This document shows, piece by piece, positions 5,899 through 6,518 of a stretch of 6,518 bases of DNA. The position numbers and the translations under genes are program-made. The notes under the pieces were generated by a model, which searched no databases, was not told the origin of the DNA, and saw only the letters and a program-made list of their open reading frames with translations. Source of the stretch: Vulcanisaeta sp. UBA163. Lineage in GTDB: Archaea; Thermoproteota; Thermoprotei; Thermoproteales; Thermocladiaceae. The stretch is taken from positions 1 through 6,518 of the forward strand of contig DAJV01000088.1 of the NCBI GenBank assembly GCA_002496475.1. Direction: 5' to 3'. The first letter of the stretch is position 1; each line of letters starts with the position of its first letter.

Positions 5899-5915
5899 AA
5901 ACTTGCCTGAAGTTT
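5899..5915 (+). repeat. Inverted repeat directly after the ilvC stop
   Basis: AAACTT GCCTG AAGTTT is a perfect 6-bp inverted repeat with a 5-nt loop beginning on the base after TAG. No T-run follows (the next bases are A-rich), so it is not a bacterial-type terminator. It might mark the 3' end of the operon transcript or be chance. Confidence 0.4.
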
Positions 5916-5957
5916 GATAATTATAAAAATAAATAAATAATAGATTTAGATTTAATA

Positions 5958-5994
5958 TTTACATACTTAGTGGTAAACTTATCTAGTATGTAAA
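5958..5994. repeat. 10-bp perfect inverted repeat in the ilvC downstream gap
   Basis: TTTACATACT (5958-5967) and AGTATGTAAA (5985-5994) are perfect reverse complements. Allowing one bulged T, the pairing extends by AG/CT to 12 bp around a loop TGGTAAACTTAT. It could be an RNA hairpin at the 3' end of the ilv transcript or a protein-binding site upstream of the HdrA-like gene. AT richness raises the chance of such pairs, though this one includes G:C pairs. Confidence 0.55.
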
Positions 5995-6083
5995 CGAATT
6001 ATTGAGTGGTTATTAAGTAATTGTTAATTATAAATCGTAATAATTTATTATGAATAATCTTTAATAATTTAGAGGTTAGTCTA

Positions 6084-6113
6084 TTGACTTATTAATCTTT
6101 TATTGTTGACTTA
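6084..6113 (+). repeat. TTGACTTA direct repeat upstream of the HdrA-like promoter
   Basis: TTGACTTA occurs at 6084-6091 and 6106-6113, 22 bp apart, about two helical turns, and ends just before the BRE/TATA box of the next gene. A ten-base version, ATTGACTTAT, occurs at 6083 and also at 2801 in the ilvB promoter. The spacing suits binding of a dimeric regulator on one face of DNA, which is inference. Confidence 0.35.
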
Positions 6114-6114
6114 G

Positions 6115-6127
6115 GCAAAATTTTTAA
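6115..6127 (+). promoter_or_regulatory. Candidate BRE/TATA promoter of the HdrA-like gene
   Basis: GCAAAATTTTTAA has its TATA-like TTTTTAA starting exactly 29 nt ahead of GTG 6150, the same distance as in the cupin gene. This supports both a leaderless transcript and the GTG start. Confidence 0.55.
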
Positions 6128-6149
6128 TGCACGGCATAACCCATTAATC

Positions 6150-6518
6150 GTGAGTTATAGGGCATTGGATGCTGGTAATGTGAAGAGACCGCTGGGTAGG
6201 CTTAAGATTACGCCAGAGATGTGCATTGGCGATGAGTTGTGCGTTAGTAGGTGTCCAGTGGGTATCCTGGAGCTAACGAAGGAGGAGGTTAATCCAAGGG
6301 GTTATCATTATGTCAGGGTTAAGCTTGACAGGGAGCTTGATTGCGTGGCATGTGGTATATGCGAGAAGGTTTGCCCGACAAACGCAATATATGTTGAACG
6401 TGAGGAGGAAATAACAATTAAGGATTACATAACGAAGACAGTTGGGATTAAGGCTGTACAATATGGTAGTAATAATAACCGTGTTCTTGTAATTGGTGGT
6501 GGTATTGCTGGTATTGAG
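6150..6518 (+). CDS. HdrA-like iron-sulfur/FAD oxidoreductase, N-terminal part (cut by window edge)
   Basis: The first 123 residues are present; the gene continues past the edge. A ferredoxin-like N-terminus carries two cluster motifs: Cys25-x2-Asp28-x2-Cys31-x3-Cys35-Pro (CIGDELCVSRCP) and Cys65-x2-Cys68-x2-Cys71-x3-Cys75-Pro (CVACGICEKVCP). After a linker of about 30 residues, VLVIGGGIAGIE (112-123) begins a Rossmann FAD-binding domain. The order ferredoxin domain then GGGIAG flavin domain fits heterodisulfide-reductase subunit A relatives or other pyridine-nucleotide-type flavoproteins that bring electrons from ferredoxin to a disulfide or partner subunit. Which one cannot be decided without the rest. 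Asp in place of the second Cys of motif 1 matches Pyrococcus furiosus ferredoxin (CIGDAIC). The GTG start is set by the 29-nt promoter spacing. A long AT-rich gap separates it from the ilv operon. Confidence 0.75.
   Translation, partial: MSYRALDAGNVKRPLGRLKITPEMCIGDELCVSRCPVGILELTKEEVNPRGYHYVRVKLDRELDCVACGICEKVCPTNAIYVEREEEITIKDYITKTVGIKAVQYGSNNNRVLVIGGGIAGIE

Larger units (their letters stand above)
5899..6149. other. AT-rich intergenic region between ilvC and the HdrA-like gene
   Basis: By my count about 54 of 251 bases are G or C (near 22%), far below the flanking genes. It contains no convincing ORF or RNA gene. In order it holds the 17-nt inverted repeat after ilvC, a 10-bp inverted repeat at 5958-5994, a stretch of A/T-rich near-repeats (AATAATTTA at 6039 and 6063), two TTGACTTA copies, and the promoter of the next gene. 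Confidence 0.7.

Noticed and set aside
5899..6149. Possible tRNA, CRISPR array or insertion sequence in the AT-rich gap
   Set aside because: No cloverleaf or TTCGA loop, no regularly spaced repeats of CRISPR size and no transposase remnant; only short inverted and direct repeats are present.
6273..6461. 62-codon minus-strand frame opposite the HdrA-like gene
   Set aside because: It is the shadow of a clearly coding plus-strand frame with two cluster motifs and has no promoter or recognisable domain.

Overview
The window looks like chromosomal DNA of a hyperthermophilic crenarchaeon. A member of the Thermoproteales such as Vulcanisaeta or Caldivirga is my best guess. The reasons are archaeal BRE/TATA promoter boxes placed about 29 nt ahead of start codons (leaderless transcripts), Arg codons mostly AGG/AGA and Ile often ATA, GGTG-type ribosome binding sites inside operons, and a LeuB sequence of the Sulfolobus type. 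The genus is an inference from these traits; no database search was possible.

Layout. On the minus strand at the left edge lie the possible first codons of an unidentified gene (1-24) and leuB, 3-isopropylmalate dehydrogenase (30-1046). A small KdgF-like cupin gene (1138-1485) runs the other way. leuA, a short 2-isopropylmalate synthase without the C-terminal regulatory domain, follows on the minus strand (1516-2643). A 280-bp divergent region (2644-2923) carries the leuA and ilvB promoters and an unusually long ilvB leader with small ORFs. Then comes a tight plus-strand operon: ilvB (2924-4651), a small ACT-domain ilvN/ilvM-like gene (4641-4922) and ilvC (4915-5898), each overlapping the next. 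A 251-bp AT-rich gap (about 22% G+C by my count) holds two inverted repeats, a direct repeat and a promoter. The window ends inside an HdrA-like iron-sulfur/FAD oxidoreductase gene (6150 to the edge).

How the genes work together. IlvB with the ACT subunit makes acetolactate or acetohydroxybutyrate, and IlvC converts these to dihydroxy-acids on the way to valine and isoleucine. LeuA and LeuB catalyse the first and the oxidative steps of leucine synthesis from 2-ketoisovalerate. ilvD, leuC and leuD are not seen here. Metabolically this is an ordinary branched-chain amino acid cluster. The points worth a second look are the ilvB leader, the regulatory parts missing from LeuA and the ACT subunit, the cupin wedged between leuA and leuB, the inverted repeats after ilvC, and the Asp-containing cluster motif in the HdrA-like protein.
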